A stretch of 64,000 nucleotides of DNA from Escallonia rubra. Its lineage: Eukaryota > Streptophyta > Magnoliopsida > Escalloniales > Escalloniaceae. A model generated the notes under the pieces. It saw only the letters and a program-made list of their open reading frames with translations. It had not been told where the DNA came from and made no database searches. Positions 25,385 to 36,010 of the stretch are shown in pieces. Location of the stretch: positions 248,001 through 312,000 of the forward strand of contig JAVXUO010001298.1 of NCBI GenBank assembly GCA_033065855.1, given 5' to 3'. A program made the translations under genes and the position numbers. Within the stretch, counting starts at the first letter, position 1; each line of letters starts with the position of its first letter.

Positions 25385-25669
25385 TGGGGTTTGGTGCATG
25401 TTTGCATATGCGTCGTGTTATTAGGAGACTCCACATCGAACATATCATAATACATTTTTTTTTTTGGGTGAAAGATCAAGTTTTTATCACGAAACATAAA
25501 TTCTTACAATCTTAAAAATATAACAAAAACAACGGCTTACAGTCCAGAGTAGAAGCGAAACAATTCAAAAAAATTGGCAAACATTTAAGTGGAGACCCAA
25601 ATAAGCAGAATTCCATCACGAATCTCTCGATTATTATTATATTATAATCTTCTGTTCATAATGTGGCAA

Positions 25670-26148
25670 GGAACCTTCTTTTAGCTTCTAACATACCATT
25701 GCACCAATTGCTTGATCAACATAAAGAGTACATATGTAGTTCTTTGTTGGTGTTCAAAGGTTCTAATATTTCTCTCGAACCAGAGCATGTAGACAGTTAT
25801 AGCGGCAAAGCACAAAAATAATTTACTGAGCTTTGCTTGAACACTTTTATCTCTGAATTTTTTAGCGGCAAAGCACAAAAATAATTTCCAAGAGTTCTAG
25901 TGAACTAGCTTCTAACCAGCACTAGTATAAGGACATCCCCACAGAAGATGGTTCTCATATTCCACTTGCTTAGTACAGAGGACACACAAGTCATCAGTAA
26001 TGCAATTCCATTTCTTAAGTTTAGCCTTAGTCCGCAGCCCTCCTTTGCAGAGCATCCAAAGAACTACTGCACATTTGGAATTTTTTTGTGTTTTCAGGAG
26101 ACTACATGTCGTAGTACATTTCACATTGATCACTTGAAGAGATTCCAT
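25670..26148 (-). pseudogene. LINE ORF2 zf-RVT remnant, copy C
   Basis: The minus strand reads KKWNCITDDLCVLCTKQVEY followed by ENHLLWGCPYTSAG, the zf-RVT region with the last cysteine region altered to WGC. The downstream frame retains YMLWFERNIRTFEHQQRTT. An internal 24-bp segment ('agcggcaaagcacaaaaataa') is duplicated at 25801 and 25863. No intact LINE gene remains. Confidence 0.72.
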
Positions 26149-26506
26149 ATAATTCGTGCCTTTGGAGAACTAGTTCTTTAGCCAAAGCTTAGAATGTTTG
26201 CATTACACTTCAATTACCATATGTGGGCCTCTTTCTCCACAGAAAGATATACGTCAATTAATTTAATTCATCCGCTATTCGTTAATCAAACGACAGGGGC
26301 ACACTATATTTCAGTAAGAGCAATAAACTTAGTTACAAGTACATATGTTATCTCAGAACACAGTGACCATGAACTAGACCAACTTTATGTCTATGTAGTA
26401 AGGTTGGGACTTAAAACACATTGACCACGACTATGAAACTATGACAACTTAGTCCTAATACAAGAACTAGCTGAATGATGGTCGTCTGCTTCATGGTAAT
26501 CAGTTC

Positions 26507-26896
26507 ATGCACTACGTTGATGAAAGTTCCTTCTCTTCTGAAGCGTGGAGGCAGGAAGCGATAGCTCGGATTATGTACTTGAACATCATGCTCTTTACTA
26601 GCCTCCTCTTGGGCGGAACCAGACTCTCACACTTGGCAGTTTTGAAACTTGGCTGGCTTTTGGTTGGGACTTGGCCCTCGCCCGGCTTCACCTCAACGGC
26701 ATCTCTTCCGGCTTTGGCTTGTGCCATTCCCTCCTTTCCTTTCCTTTCCTTTCCTTGGTTCACCTCCGTAATCTCTCTTTCACTCTCTCTGCATACATAT
26801 ACATCCCTCAAACACGTACACAGTACGGAGGAAGTTGGCAATGAAACTACTCCGCGACGTGTGGGACTTGTATACCGGGAAAAAGGAGATATGTAG
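26507..26896 (+). other. Open reading frame of the four-copy module, copy C
   Basis: The frame starts MHYVDESSFSSEAWRQEAIA and stays open for 129 codons. As in the other copies, the antisense frame is also open. The function is unknown. Confidence 0.3.
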
Positions 26897-27294
26897 GCCA
26901 ATCCTCGTCATGTCGTAATGATAATTTATGTTTCATGCTCCAAAAGTTCAACATGGGATCTTGGTCAGTTTAGTGGGATCCACCCATAATTGGGTCTCCA
27001 ACGGTAAAAGTACTTCCTTATAGCATGGCGTACAGTAAATCATTGGTTCGCGGGGCGGGAGCAAGAGTAAAACGGAGAGTATTAGAGCAACAAAGTTAAC
27101 ATATACTCCATCTGGCAGTGACAGCAGCAGAGTGCAAGCTGGGGGAGAGAACAGTGGCAAAGCATTAATTACAGCACAAAATTATCACGTATATTAAGAG
27201 TGATAGATCGCAAGCTAGCTAGAGCCGGCGAGAGCGTTTGTGAAGATCGCAAGCTAAGCCAGCGAGAGCGTTTTGTGAAAAAGTTGACACGTAC

Positions 27295-28647
27295 TTTTTT
27301 TTTTAGTGTAGGTAAAAATTTTACCAATCATCATATTATTAGCAAGCAAGTAGTACAAGATATAGTACAATAAAAGAAAAAGTAATCGATGACCGCATCC
27401 CCTGCAATATAACCACATACAAGGACCGACACATTGTTAGGCGTCCTTGAATATTTGAGAGCGACTAAAACAAGAATGGCTTTATCGCCAAGGAACCTCC
27501 ACCGAGGACTACCTGCATAAAAGATTAGTGCACATTTACCCAAGCCAATACACTAACTTCACACAAGGGACAACACCCATGTCTGGTGAACCTATGACTA
27601 GAGAAAAGACAAAAAACTTAAAAAAACGACAAAATCCAAAAAAGCCCAAAACCAAAGAACACACAAAAAAAGTCAACGAAGCAGCCCAGGTGCCCAAGCT
27701 ACATAGCTGTCAGCCATGCACAGCAAGTGGCCCCTCGAGCCCCACGCTCACGCGCCGCCTTGCACCGCCCACGCTACCGACCGCCAAGCCTGATACCGGC
27801 GCCATCGCCGGCCACCGTTCCTCCGTCAACCAGCAACTCCGGCACCCCATCTGCTCCATCCACCCAGCAACTCCGGCACCAGGAACCGACCGAAAAATGG
27901 TCGCTCCTCCCTCAGTCCACAACCCACCACCGCAACCACCACTCAATCCCCAAGTCCCAACTGTCGAATCCCCCGAACACGGCCATAGCCAACCCGCCAC
28001 CTCAACAGCCACCACCATCACAAACATCCACCGTCGGAGCATCACAACCACCACTGGCAACAAGCCCACCAACCTTTCTGTGAATGGGGGGAGGGGATAC
28101 AAACCCTAAAAGGAGAAAAAACCCATTCACAGACTCCCTTCGCTAGCCAACCATCCCAAATTCCACATACTCCTTTCGCCAGCCACCAAACCCTAAACCA
28201 CATATTTCGCGTCTCCGGCTTCCACATCTAAAACCCACAAATTTCCATCTCCGGCCCCCATTCCCAAATCCAAACAGGAAACCACCACCACGCACGATCC
28301 CTACTCAGCAGCTTCCACCTTGCTACCCAACTAGCTGTAGCAATCCAAATCGTAACCCTTACCCATATATGCGACCAAACCGACAAGATGGCTTCCGACG
28401 GAAACCAGTGCAGGGAGCCATCGACGGCGGAGAACGAACCAGGCCTCCAATAGCAGCAACCACAGGCACAGAGATGTGAGCGACTCACAAAAGAAGAAGA
28501 AAACAAGCACACAACACCCTATTCTAACACGCCACCAGACACCGGAGGAAACCGGAGGTGGCAGCGGAGTCACCGAGACGGTGATTCGCTTTTTTTTCCC
28601 CGCTTTGTTCGAGAGAAAACGGGTGACTGTCGAAGACCAATTCACAC
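27295..28647 (-). mobile_element. Short LINE-type retroinsertion with poly-A tail (minus orientation)
   Basis: A 13-bp target duplication flanks it, agttgacacgtac (27282-27294) and agttgacatgtac (28648-28660), with one mismatch. The plus-strand left end is poly-T, which is the poly-A tail of an element lying on the minus strand. Copy A has the uninterrupted site at about 5389-5400. The body (about 1.35 kb) is C/G-rich at its 5' end and lacks recognisable reverse transcriptase, so it is a truncated or non-autonomous element, or another transcript copied by LINE machinery. Confidence 0.82.
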
Positions 28648-29315
28648 AGTTGACATGTACTTGATTACGAGAAGAATAGCACAAGGTGGAGCAAGAGAAA
28701 GGACTCGGATCAAGTACGAGCAAATGTCACTTTAAAATTAGAGGATTCGGTGACAAATGCATTGCAATCTTCAAAGGCCAAGGTTCAGACTCTGCAAAGT
28801 TCTTCAAAAGTTAAGAGTATCAAGGAAGATAGTTTTGTCAATAACTGAAAGAAAAAAGGAACCAACTCTTTTGATGTGTTTATTTGATACAATAGAAAAA
28901 TGAATCTTATTTTATTTGCTTAGAAATTCAGTTGCACACGCACTTATTATGTGGGGAGTTATATCTATCTGCACTATATATAAAGAACAAACTTCTTTCG
29001 GTGTAACACTTTGATGCCAAGGAAAGTGGGTTCGCAGTCAACGTGGAGGTGCCACAAGGAATGCAGTCCGAGTCAGATGCTAAGTATGTTGATGTGAGAC
29101 ACAGCAAGGGTGGAACAAGGGCAGAGACCAAGGGCTTCTCAAACACAGCCTGAGGGTGGCAGTGCTGCGAGGGTGATGGCGCAAGATGAATATACGACGA
29201 CAGTCACAGTCCGATGCTTAGGTCCAGAGTCAGGATCCTATATGTTTCTCTCTCTAGGATTCTAGAGTGAGAAAATGAAAATGTGAGAGTCATCTAAATG
29301 AATTCTCAGGACCTC

Positions 29316-29323
29316 TATTTATA
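29316..29323 (-). promoter_or_regulatory. TATA-box-like TATAAATA
   Basis: A consensus plant TATA motif on the minus strand lies inside a small palindrome (ctctatttatagag). It sits between the minisatellite arrays and leader-like sequence, as expected for an LTR promoter. Confidence 0.4.
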
Positions 29324-29867
29324 GAGATTGAGATGATGATGTCATTAACCGACACGTGGCGATCCTCGGGAGTGACACGTCACCGGAGGGTCCACGGGTG
29401 TCGTTGCTCCACGAACTGTAGGATCGCATATTCACCCGGCCTGCCCCGCACAGCGTCGCTCTGTCTGTCTGGAAAGATTGGCCCACACGGTTTCGATGTG
29501 GCCAGAGAACCCCTTGATTTAGCCACCAATCCAAGCCCTTACAGAGTCCCACAGGCCTGACAGAGGTGGGGAAGACCCGACGCCCAACTGTTAGGTGAAC
29601 TAGGCGTAATGCCCTCCGAAGACCTGCTCCCGTCTCGGAGTGACCCGGGGGGTCATAGTCCCTAGGGGTGCCAACGCAAGCCCTCAGTGCCGGAGCACGT
29701 AGGCCAGTCACGCAGGCACCCTGGCGGAGATAGTGTCCCGGATGAGTCGCCTATTATGCGGACCGAGGTAGCATCCCGGATGAGCCGTCTACCTGGTCGG
29801 CTGAGGTAACATCCCGGAGGAGCCGTCTACCTGGCGGAAGTGGTCGGGCACTTAGAGCTCACTAGCA

Positions 29868-30240
29868 GAGATAATGTCCCGGAGGAGTCGCCTATTCCCG
29901 CGGGGGAGTCCTTGTGTCGGAGCACTCAGAGCGCGTCAAGGTAGCATCCTGGAGGATCCATCTACCCGACTGGCCGAAGTAGCATCCCGGAGGAGCTGTC
30001 TACCTGGCGGAAGAGGAGTTAAAGAGCTCCCTGACGGAGATAGTGTCTCGAAGGAGTTGGCTATCCCCGCGGGTGAGTCTTTGTGCCGGAGCACTCGGAG
30101 CGCGTCAAGGTAGCATTCCGGAGGAGCCGTCTACCCGACTGGTTGAGGTAGCATCCCGGATGAGCCGTCTACCTGATGCAAGGAGAGTTGAAAAGCTCCT
30201 TGACGGAGATAGTGTCCCGGAGGAGTCGCTAATCCCCACG
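29868..30240. repeat. 169-bp tandem repeat
   Basis: Units start with gagata(a/g)tgtc at 29868, 30037 and 30206, with an exact 169-bp spacing. Each contains smaller 'gtagcatcccggaggagccg' subrepeats that also extend upstream to about 29720. Confidence 0.9.
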
Positions 30241-30353
30241 GGATGATGTACACTCCGGAGAGTGGGTCGAAGTATGTTCCACGACCAAGGCAAGGTGCGC
30301 ATGGTGTGTTGATTGAGTTATGAGTGTGGTGCCCGGGGGGCATGTAACATGAT

Positions 30354-30600
30354 TGTGGCGCATGGGCGCGACTGAGTGAGTAAGGTGTCGGGGGCACGTC
30401 TGTGTTAGTGGCACGATGCATGGGCGCGACAGAGTGCGTATGGTGTCCGGGGCACGATAGTGTGACAAAGAGTGTGGCGCATGGGCGCGACTGAGTGAGT
30501 AAGGTGTCGGGGGCACGTCTGTGTTAGTGGCACGATGCATGGGCGCGACAGAGTGCGTATGGTGTCCGGGGCACGATAGTGTGACAAAGAGCCGGGGGGC
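30354..30600. repeat. 119-bp tandem repeat
   Basis: The unit tgtggcgcatgggcgcgact... at 30354 recurs at 30473 nearly identically. A shorter sub-period (gcatgggcgcgac) lies inside each unit. Confidence 0.9.
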
Positions 30601-30649
30601 ACGCTAGTGTGACAAAGAGCCGGGGGCGTGGCGGAGTGTTGAAGTGCGG

Positions 30650-31085
30650 CGCCCAGGCCCCGGCGACGGGGGTCACGGAGACGACATTCGGGCATGGGCG
30701 ACGGGGGTCGCAGAGTGACATTCGGGCGACGGGATCGTGGAGTTGGCACGCGGGCGAGGGCGACGTCCGGACGGCGGGTCGCAGAGATGACGTACGGGCA
30801 ATAGGCGACGGGGTCACGGAGTGACGTCCGGGCGACGGGGTCGCGGAGTGACGTCCGGCGACGGGGTCACGGAGTGACGTCCGGCGACGGGGCCGTGGAA
30901 TGATGTCCCGACGACGTGGTCGCGGAGTGATGTCCAGGCGACGAGGTCGCGGAGTGATGTACGGGCGACGTCCGAACAACTGGGGTTGCGGAGATGACGT
31001 CCGAGCGACGGGGTCGCGGAGTGACGTCCAGCGACGGGGTCGCAAAGTGATGTACGGGCGACAGGGTCGCAAAGTGATGTATGGT
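30650..31085. repeat. About 26-bp GACGGGGTCGCGGAGTGACG minisatellite
   Basis: Fifteen or more degenerate units of gcgacggggtcgcggagtga occur head to tail. Unit length varies by a few bases. Confidence 0.9.
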
Positions 31086-31114
31086 CCCTTGAAGAGAAGT
31101 GGAAGCCAAAGGCC

Positions 31115-31285
31115 AACCCTTGGGGGAAGGCCGAGGCCAACCCCAGGGGAAGGCCGAGGCCTACCCCTAAAGGGAGGCCGAGGTCGACCCCAAGGGGGAG
31201 GCCAAGGCCAAGGCCGACCCCAAGGGGAAGGCCGAGGCCAACCCCCAAGGGGAGGCCGACCCCAAGAGCCAAGGCCGACTTTCTT
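31115..31285. repeat. About 28-bp AAGGCCGAGGCC minisatellite
   Basis: Units of aaggccgaggccaaccccaa with variable G runs are repeated about six times. Confidence 0.9.
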
Positions 31286-31550
31286 CGGCAAACGCCAAGG
31301 TGCGCCGACAGGCGACGGGCGATGTGCGACGGTCGAAACGTGATGAGCAGTCGTACAAGGATGAGTTTCTTGGTGACGAAGTCACGTAGAAGAAGTAAGA
31401 AGTGCACGTGACTTGAACGTGCACGCTTTGACCGGTTGTGAGCGTTGAATGTTGAATGTTGATTGTTGCTTGTGTGGACGTGTCATGCAAAATGGGATCA
31501 CAGTGGGCCTTTGGGTGCGACCAGAATAGGTTGGGAACACACTTCTTTGG

Positions 31551-32473
31551 AGTTACATAAATACCTATTTAGAATGACACTATGAAAATTTTCTTAAAAA
31601 ATGACCCAAAATAGAAATATTAAACGTATAATAAGTGTCATAGAGACATGTTTGAATTTTACATTTTAAAACACTTATATATCATGTTTGATTGTTTTAA
31701 TAAATTTCAAACAACTTTATTGTTGTACATGGGGGTATTTTAAATTTATTAAAATAAATATATTCTTAAGGCCAAGCTTGCTTTCATAAAAATATCTTAT
31801 TACTAACTTCATTCTTGCACACTCATTGTGTGTGCCACGATAACAACATATCTAGAATATTGACACTTGACATTTTATAAATTATTATTTTTTTGAAAAG
31901 ATACGAATAAAAGTTTAAATTGTAAATAACTACTTACCAGTGCATGCTTAGTTTTCATAATTTAAAATTCATTTTACCGAATGTAATAATAAATATCAAT
32001 TATTATACGTGATACTTGATTTTTTTAATAAAATATATACTAAATTTGTTTTTGTTTTTTTTTTTTTGTGTGGTGCAAACTAACTTTGTTTTTGCGTACC
32101 CATCAAGTGTGTCATGTTGACTCGTAGGGACGGTATTTAAACGACATAACGCTACAACATTACTAAATTGCACGTTATTACTGTACGCATCACAACAATA
32201 GAGTATGTCAATAGACTACTTTTTCAGTGACGTTAAAAGAGTTGTTCCATTTGGATTAATTTTGGAAGCTTCACCGTTTCAGAAAATTTCAAGATTATGT
32301 ACTTCTAATGTAGATTCGTTATGCAACTTATTTCCCAATTATATGATTCCACACATGCATATTAACAATCTCATCCTCACATGTGAATCAAGCCATCATA
32401 TAAGCCCCGTTGCATCTTGCTCTATCAAGAGTCGCTAAAAACTGATGCAAGGCCTGTTTGCCACAAAACAAGA
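31551..32473. other. AT-rich spacer
   Basis: There is no supported gene. The only plus-strand frame of note, 32205-32438, has no recognisable domain. This stretch is missing from copy B. Confidence 0.5.
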
Positions 32474-32790
32474 CTACGGAATACGATGAATCCCCAACAT
32501 GTCGACGATAACTCGATAGTCCCCAAAATGAGGACCTCCATATGCATATCCTTGATGTCCAGGATGGCCGAAGTATCCAAATCCGCTGCCATATCCTCCA
32601 TAGTAACCGTGTCCTTCATACCGATTATACATAGTGTTATCGCCATAGTAAACAGGCCATTCGATAGTGTCGTACGAATACATTTAATTTGGAAGGTAAA
32701 AAGTGTCAAGATTTCCCCCAAATCGTGACAAGACAATTGTACGGCATGTTTCCCTGCCCTCGCAAGCATCTTCAAAGCACATTTGGATCA
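32474..32790 (-). pseudogene. Gly/Tyr-rich gene fragment, copy C
   Basis: This is the paralogue of 15729-15990. The minus strand encodes CFEDACEGRETCRTIVLSRF, then a stop (LPN*), then MYSYDTIEWPVYYGDNTMYN and GYGSGFGYFGHPGHQGYAYG. The glycine/tyrosine-rich tail is open here, whereas copy B has a stop before it. I do not recognise the family. Confidence 0.45.
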
Positions 32791-33054
32791 ACCATGCTAC
32801 ATACCAACACCTCGATCTCCCCCTTCTTTCACTTTGAACCTAGGTACTCCTACCAGTTTAAGCAGGACAGAATTGAATAAAGGATTTCATGCCAGAAAAA
32901 TCAGAATACGTACTGTTAAATGAATAGAGAAACTTGTGAACAAATTGTCTGAGATATATGCTTTGGGCAGCAACAGCTAGCTAGGGTTTCTTTTGAAATT
33001 AATGTGATACATGTTGTTCTCGTTGTATTGAAAAAGATTCCAAAACACTATCAC

Positions 33055-35798
33055 CACTACCAGGAATAAGGTTTTTAGTGACGGGAAAATCCGTCGCTAA
33101 ACCTTTTAGCGATGGAAATACCGTCGCTAAAAGTCCCTCGTATAAAAGTCTGTTACTAAAAGTTTTGCGACAAAATTATAAAATTCGTCGTCTAATATAA
33201 AACTTTTTGCGACGGATTTGTTATAAATTAGCGACAGAATATCTGTCGCTAATTCTATTTTACATAAATTATTTTGTTTTCTTTTTTTGTGAAATTAGCG
33301 ACGGGATAAATGTTTTAGTGACAGAGTGATCCGTCGCTAAATTGGATTTTTAACGACATAAAAGGTTATAATTAAGTACGCTTTTAGCGACGAAATTAAT
33401 CCGACGCTTAAAGTCATTTTTTAAATTTTTTTTAAAAATTTTTTAATGCCCAAACCTGTAATAAAAAATTCAATCTTCAACCTAATTAAAATATGGTTAA
33501 TCAGGACTAATTAGGCTAATTATAGCCAGTGTTGGAACCACGATAAGATTCTAGGGGGTGCTAAGAATATCGCGTTAACCTAATTAACCTAAATTCAATG
33601 CACATTCAATAATCTCAATTCTGACACCTTATATAGGGTGTCGATATGGTGTCCTATACGTGTCCGGCACCTACGACACGTGTCCGACACCTCCGTCAAC
33701 AATCTCAATTCTCAAATACGCAATGCAATAAAAAAATTAATAAAATTCACACATTCAATCCAATTGAGTCCCATCCTCCGTCAACAATCTCAGTATCTCA
33801 AATGCACGATTAACAATCTAAAATCATCAATTAACAACCTAAAATCATCAATCAATAATTACAATTCTCAAATGCACAATTAACAACCTAAAATTATTAA
33901 ACAAATAATCAATGTTCAAATAACACAAAATTGTTCAAAATGCACATATCCGATGCAATTAATTTAATTTAGGGTTTAATTAGAGCTCAGATTTCAACAT
34001 TGGGGGAAAGCTTTTTCACAAGTGCTTTGATCAAACACCAGCACTTGAAAACGCATATGCCCCATGTGTTCGAAGACAACAAAGTCCCCTAGATGGAGGT
34101 TATACTGCTGCACGAATTTGTTCCAACCCTTTTCGAAACAAATTTCCTCTTGGCTGCGCTTTTTTCTTGATTTTAGCAAGCCATGACCCCTTGCAGCTGG
34201 TTAAAGTTGCTTCCTTTGATCTCACTCTGGTAAGCTGACTGCAAAAGGCTATCGGTATGGCCTAACATATTCATAGTACAGTAAGACATGTAAGTTTTTA
34301 ACCAAAGATAATAGTGCGTACACACACGAAAACACAGAGAAAGAGGGATGACATACAAGTTCTGTATGAAAACCAGGCATCATGACCTTGAAGAAGTGCC
34401 TGCCGACTGAAACGTTTGTGTTCACCGAAGCAGAAGCCATTTAACCTACGTTAACATGAAAAACCAATCGAGCGAATAACGTTTAATTCAATATCTTTTA
34501 AATTTACATGCAAGCACAACCTGTCCTTTTATTACATAATACACAGCTTTCTTATAGCTAGGACTAGCCCTAGGCTTGTACACTTGCAGTCCATGATTAT
34601 ACAAACATGTAAATACATGTATACCTACATTGTGTATATAAAGAAAGGAGATGCATGTGGTTTAATCTAGTGTTGGATTGCTTTTCTGCTACAAATAACT
34701 CATCATCATTTCCCTTTTCTAACACATATGGTTTTGGGGCTGTTGAGTAGTCCAGTTCAATGACTTTGAAGATGCTTATGGCAACCATATGTCAACAGGT
34801 GCTTGAATAATTCTAGCAGCTTATTACATCATAACCATATCAGGGGACCATCCTAGTTTATTATAAACCAAACTTTTTCTTATGGAATAGTTGATATAAA
34901 GATAGTCATTATCCTTCATACATGGGACCTTTGCCCCTAAAAGAAAAACACCCCCATACTCAAGCTCAAGCACTTTACCCCCACCCCAAATTTAGCATCT
35001 ATTTAAAGGAGACTGAAATCTTTAATTTGACATGTCATGGGAGTGGTAAGTGTGCTTCGAGCTTTTTTTATTATAATATCAGGATTGGAATCGGCCACGG
35101 ATGTTGTACTGGGAAAGAACAAATTAAGCTATTGTTGTAATATCTTTTAAAATTCGAAATCATATGCAAATCAAAGACAAATAATATGCTACAAATAATA
35201 TGCTGCAGTTAAACCCTAAACGAAACTTACCTTAAGGCACAATAGCCGGCGGCAGTGGAGGGCGGCGACATTGGTGGAGCGACGACGGTGGCAGGCTTCT
35301 CACGCGGTAGCAATTGAGGGCTTTAACCTTGCGGCAGTGGATGGGTCACCGCGGAGGGGGATCGCCGGAGGTGGGTCACCGTGGAGGTTGGTCGCCGGAG
35401 CTCAGAACAGCGGTGGGAGATTTTTCAAAGAGAGAAAGAAAAACAGATCTGGTTGTTTTAATCGAGAACTTTTAGCGACGGATGCTTCCCGTCGCTCAAA
35501 GTCCGTTGGTAAATTACGATATTTATCGACGGAAGTTTTAGCGACAGATTCCTTCCGTCCCTAAAACAATTTTATAAAACCCTCAAAAAAATTAATTTTG
35601 TAAAAAAGTTTTAGCAACGGTAATTCCGTCACTAAAAGACTGCCGTAAAAACGTTGTCGGCAAAAACTTTTGCCGACACTAACTGCGTCGGTAATAAGTT
35701 TTTAGCGACGAACATTTATCGACGGTGGTATCTGTCGGTTAAACCACGTTTTACCGACAGATTGTTCTCCGTCGCTAAAAATGTGTTTTCTTGTGGTG
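33055..35798. mobile_element. CACTA (En/Spm) transposon carrying a B3 gene fragment
   Basis: The ends read CACTACCAGGAATAAGG and, inward from the right, CACCACAAGAAAACAC. The 3-bp duplication CAC flanks it (33052-33054 and 35799-35801). Copy B has the empty site at 16262-16272 ('ctatcacaaaatg'), so the insertion is unambiguous. Subterminal regions (33075-33400 and 35465-35780) are packed with GCGACGG/CCGTCGC motifs typical of CACTA transposase-binding repeats. No transposase is seen, so it is non-autonomous. The interior holds a B3-domain pseudogene and a GC-rich stretch at 35240-35440 of unknown origin. Confidence 0.93.
33994..34440 (-). pseudogene. B3-domain (REM-type) transcription factor fragment
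   Basis: Exon 1 (34440-34357) encodes MASASVNTNVSVGRHFFKVM and ends at a good GT donor. Exon 2 (34238-33994) begins after TTTTGCAG and encodes SAYQSEIKGSN. The homologous frame then shifts twice, through TLTSCKGSWLAKIKK in a second frame and EEICFEKGWNKFVQQYNLHL in a third. It ends with GDFVVFEHMGHMRFQVLVFD and a stop. Together these cover one B3 DNA-binding domain. Because of the frameshifts it cannot make an intact B3 protein. It lies wholly inside the CACTA element, so it is probably a captured host gene copy. Confidence 0.85.
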
Positions 35799-36010
35799 CA
35801 CATAATTAACAAAAACGTCATACCCCACACACTACGCAACACTTCTATCACCTTTGTCCGCCATTCTTCTCTCGTTGTGTTAACTCGCAACACGAGTCTA
35901 CAAAAAGTAAAACGGTTCATATCATAAGATTGGATGTGAAGGTGAGAAAATTGAAGAAAGGGAGCAAGTGAATAACGTAAGAGAAGGGCGAGAACAATAT
36001 ATAACCATGA

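Larger units (their letters stand above)
28980..31550 (-). mobile_element. GC-rich LTR-like tract with nested minisatellites
   Basis: This tract replaces the collinear block sequence after about 28970. Read on the minus strand it resembles a long LTR: a repeat-filled upstream region, a TATAAATA signal (plus 29316-29323) and a leader. Four arrays follow one another: about 169-bp units, 119-bp units, about 26-bp GACGGGGTC units and about 28-bp AAGGCCGAGGCC units. I found no firm TG...CA ends or 5-bp duplication, so solo LTR is an inference. Long open frames here, such as minus 30524-31291, are products of the repeats. Confidence 0.5.
20253..36010. repeat. Segmental duplication, copy C
   Basis: This is collinear with copy B but expanded by insertions: a hAT-like element (23275-23782), a LINE-type insertion (27295-28647), a minisatellite/LTR-like tract (about 28980-31550) and a CACTA element (33055-35798). 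The left breakpoint is at the 3' end of CBL10 exon 7. The right end is near 'gagaaaattgaagaaaggg', about 36000, matching 16430-16480 in B. Confidence 0.87.

Noticed and set aside
27528-28109. Proline-rich plus-strand frame of 193 codons
   Set aside because: Lies antisense within the LINE-type insertion and has overlapping open frames on both strands; composition artefact.
29868-31285. Regularly spaced repeats resembling a CRISPR array
   Set aside because: They are head-to-tail minisatellites without unique spacers, in a plant genome.
30524-31291. Minus-strand frame of 255 codons rich in Arg/Pro/Gly
   Set aside because: It is generated by GC-rich minisatellites whose unit length keeps the frame open; no start context or domain.
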